From NCBI GenBank assembly GCA_016177165.1, contig JACOVT010000055.1, forward strand, positions 1 to 6,566: 6,566 bases of DNA. The letters run 5' to 3'. The notes beneath the pieces were generated by a model that was not told the DNA's origin, ran no database searches, and worked only from the letters and a program-made list of their open reading frames with translations. The DNA is from Microcaldota archaeon. Its GTDB lineage: Archaea > B1Sed10-29 > JACOVT01. Position numbers and translations under genes: made by a program. This document shows, in pieces, positions 5,892 to 6,566 of this stretch (the stretch's first letter is position 1; each line of letters starts with the position of its first letter).

Positions 5892-5936
5892 TCAGCGATT
5901 ATTATTGTTGTTGTAGTTTGCTTTGTAGCCTTGCAC
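5892..5936 (-). CDS. Asn-rich leader peptide of the tRNA-Asn-gatCAB operon
   Basis: A 14-codon ORF starts with GTG at 5936 and ends with TGA at 5892-5894. The peptide is MQGYKANYNNNNNR. Six of 14 residues are Asn, five of them consecutive, encoded by both AAC and AAT. The GTG lies 26-27 bases from the centre of the strong TATA box at 5959-5966, so the transcript should be leaderless and begin on this codon. The stop is followed immediately by a hairpin, then by tRNA-Asn and gatCAB. Codon run, promoter spacing and hairpin position match the layout of bacterial amino-acid attenuation leaders such as that of the his operon, where ribosome stalling reports a shortage of the charged tRNA. Here it would report Asn-tRNA(Asn). 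The last three codons (AAT AAT CGC) can also pair with the hairpin 3' arm. The peptide itself probably has no function. Translation is inferred, not shown. Confidence 0.75.
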   Translation of the reverse strand: MQGYKANYNNNNNR

Positions 5937-5958
5937 GTTAAGCCTCTGGCCATCAAAG

Positions 5959-5966
5959 TATTTAAA
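5959..5966 (-). promoter_or_regulatory. TATA box of the leader-tRNA-Asn-gatCAB operon
   Basis: The minus strand reads TTTAAATA, a strong archaeal TATA box. Its centre is 26-27 bases upstream of the leader GTG at 5936. No other TATA-like sequence lies between it and the tRNA, so it is the likely promoter for the whole operon. Confidence 0.8.
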
Positions 5967-6002
5967 CCAAACAATCGCGTGCGCGAACTCGAGGCCGCAT
6001 AG

Positions 6003-6018
6003 AAAGAGAAGCTTCTTC
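6003..6018 (-). terminator. Putative terminator of the zinc-ribbon ORF
   Basis: On the minus strand, a small palindrome AGAAGCTTCT (6007-6016) runs into the pyrimidine-rich CTCTTTCT about 12 bases after the ORF stop. The hairpin is weak and the T-run is interrupted, so the call is tentative. Confidence 0.3.
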
Positions 6019-6028
6019 TATCAGGGTG

Positions 6029-6166
6029 CTAAGCCACTTCAACGTCCTGCCTTGTCTCGTGCGCCGCGTTCTCTGGGCAGACCATCTTTCCATCCTGCTC
6101 GACCAGCGGGATGCTCTGGCCCTTTTCAATGAAGCATTGACGGCAAGTTGGCTTGAATTGTACCAT
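6029..6166 (-). CDS. Small zinc-ribbon-like protein, unrecognised
   Basis: From ATG at 6166 the product has 45 residues. Cys8 and Cys11 (CRQC), Cys30 (VCPEN) and His36 are spaced as a possible single zinc-binding site, CxxC-x18-C-x5-H. I do not recognise the family. The start is chosen because AGGTGA (6171-6176) lies four bases upstream as a ribosome binding site, and the TATA box at 6198-6204 read on the minus strand lies at promoter distance. The same frame is open to 6319, but that extension would overlap the divergent nucS gene and adds nothing recognisable. The gene is followed by the gatCAB operon promoter on the same strand. The function is unknown; small zinc ribbons often bind nucleic acids or partner proteins. 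Confidence 0.55.
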   Translation of the reverse strand: MVQFKPTCRQCFIEKGQSIPLVEQDGKMVCPENAAHETRQDVEVA

Positions 6167-6197
6167 TACGTCACCTGTTCTCGTTAGGCAGGCTGCG

Positions 6198-6204
6198 TAT
6201 ATAA
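6198..6204. promoter_or_regulatory. Shared TATA box between nucS and the zinc-ribbon ORF
   Basis: TATATAA is nearly symmetrical. On the plus strand its centre (6201) is 26 bases from the GTG at 6227, giving a leaderless nucS start. On the minus strand it places a start near 6175, just ahead of the ribosome binding site of the zinc-ribbon ORF. Confidence 0.6.
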
Positions 6205-6226
6205 GGCTTGGCACACACATTTTATC

Positions 6227-6566
6227 GTGGAACTCGCCCAAGCCGCTGAAATCGCCCGCAATGCAATCGCAGGCAAGCGGATGCTTGTCGTGGTCGGCAA
6301 CTGCCGAGTAGACTACCAAGGGCGAGCGGGTTCTAGACTAGAGGCTGGGGAACGCCTCGTGATGGCAAAAGGGGACGGAGCGTTTCTAGTGCATCAGTCG
6401 CGCAAGATGAACCCGGTCAACTACCAGCCGCCCGGCTGCAGGATATCGTGCGCACTAGATGGCAGCGCACTAGTCTTGAAGAGCGAAAGGAAGAACCCCG
6501 ATGAAACGATTGTGGCCTCCTTTGACCGCGTGGATTTTACACAGTCGTTCGACCTGCGCGATGACG
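6227..6566 (+). CDS. nucS: NucS/EndoMS mismatch-specific endonuclease, N-terminal part
   Basis: NucS/EndoMS cuts both strands at mismatched base pairs. It serves as the mismatch-repair nuclease in many archaea and actinobacteria and interacts with the sliding clamp. The visible 113 codons cover the N-terminal DNA-binding/dimerisation domain. Recognisable segments are VVVGNCRVDYQGRAGSRL (residues 21-38), the GERLVMAKGDGAFLVHQ strand-turn-strand (41-57), and NPVNYQPPGCRIS (62-74). The C-terminal nuclease domain is beyond the right edge. The start is GTG at 6227, which fits the TATA box 26 bases upstream and needs no leader. In the thermococcal enzymes the NYQPPG segment reads NWQPPG, where the Trp stacks near the recognised base, so this protein has a conservative Tyr instead. 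Family assignment rests on this pattern and is firm. Confidence 0.88.
   Translation, partial: MELAQAAEIARNAIAGKRMLVVVGNCRVDYQGRAGSRLEAGERLVMAKGDGAFLVHQSRKMNPVNYQPPGCRISCALDGSALVLKSERKNPDETIVASFDRVDFTQSFDLRDD

Noticed and set aside
5821..5953. Direct repeat ATGGCCAG at the tRNA 5' end and next to the operon TATA box (minus strand)
   Set aside because: Eight bases only, with diverging flanks; chance is a sufficient explanation and no attachment site pattern was seen.
6167..6319. 51-residue N-terminal extension of the zinc-ribbon ORF
   Set aside because: It would run antisense into nucS and past the shared TATA box, and a ribosome binding site supports the start at 6166.

Overview
The window looks archaeal. 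The signs are AT-rich TATA boxes centred about 26-28 bases upstream of start codons (leaderless transcription), GGTG-type ribosome binding sites inside the operon, a tRNA with a 22-base intron in a bulge-helix-bulge context, an archaeal-type asparaginyl-tRNA synthetase, GatCAB, and the start of a NucS/EndoMS mismatch endonuclease. The lineage cannot be fixed from this window. A small amino-acid-scavenging archaeon would fit, but that is inference.

Layout. 1-1203 (minus) holds an AT-rich AAA_14/DUF4143 ATPase gene, cut by the left edge, with a repeat-flanked TATA box. 1204-1449 is an intergenic region with a second promoter, a 22-codon leader ORF containing Asn codons, a hairpin, and the asnS TATA box. 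1450-2724 (plus) is asnS. It converges, across 22 bases, on an operon read from the right on the minus strand: promoter (5959-5966), a 14-codon leader ORF with six Asn codons (5892-5936), a hairpin (5834-5891), tRNA-Asn(GUU) with intron (5732-5826), gatC, gatA and gatB (down to 2747). To the right lie a 45-residue zinc-ribbon-like ORF (minus) and, divergently from a shared TATA box, a partial nucS gene.

How the genes fit together. The centre of the window is devoted to Asn-tRNA(Asn). AsnRS charges tRNA-Asn directly, GatCAB converts Asp-tRNA(Asn) to Asn-tRNA(Asn), and the tRNA-Asn itself leads the gatCAB operon.

The most interesting signal is regulatory. The tRNA-Asn-gatCAB transcript appears to begin with a leaderless peptide, MQGYKANYNNNNNR, whose stop codon directly abuts a stable hairpin. 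A related hairpin (identical 7- and 11-base arms, same predicted A bulge and G-U pair) follows another apparently leaderless short ORF with three Asn codons upstream of asnS. This resembles ribosome-mediated attenuation sensing Asn-tRNA(Asn), in an archaeon and on both routes to the same aminoacyl-tRNA. I know of no characterised archaeal equivalent. Neither expression nor mechanism can be shown from sequence alone.
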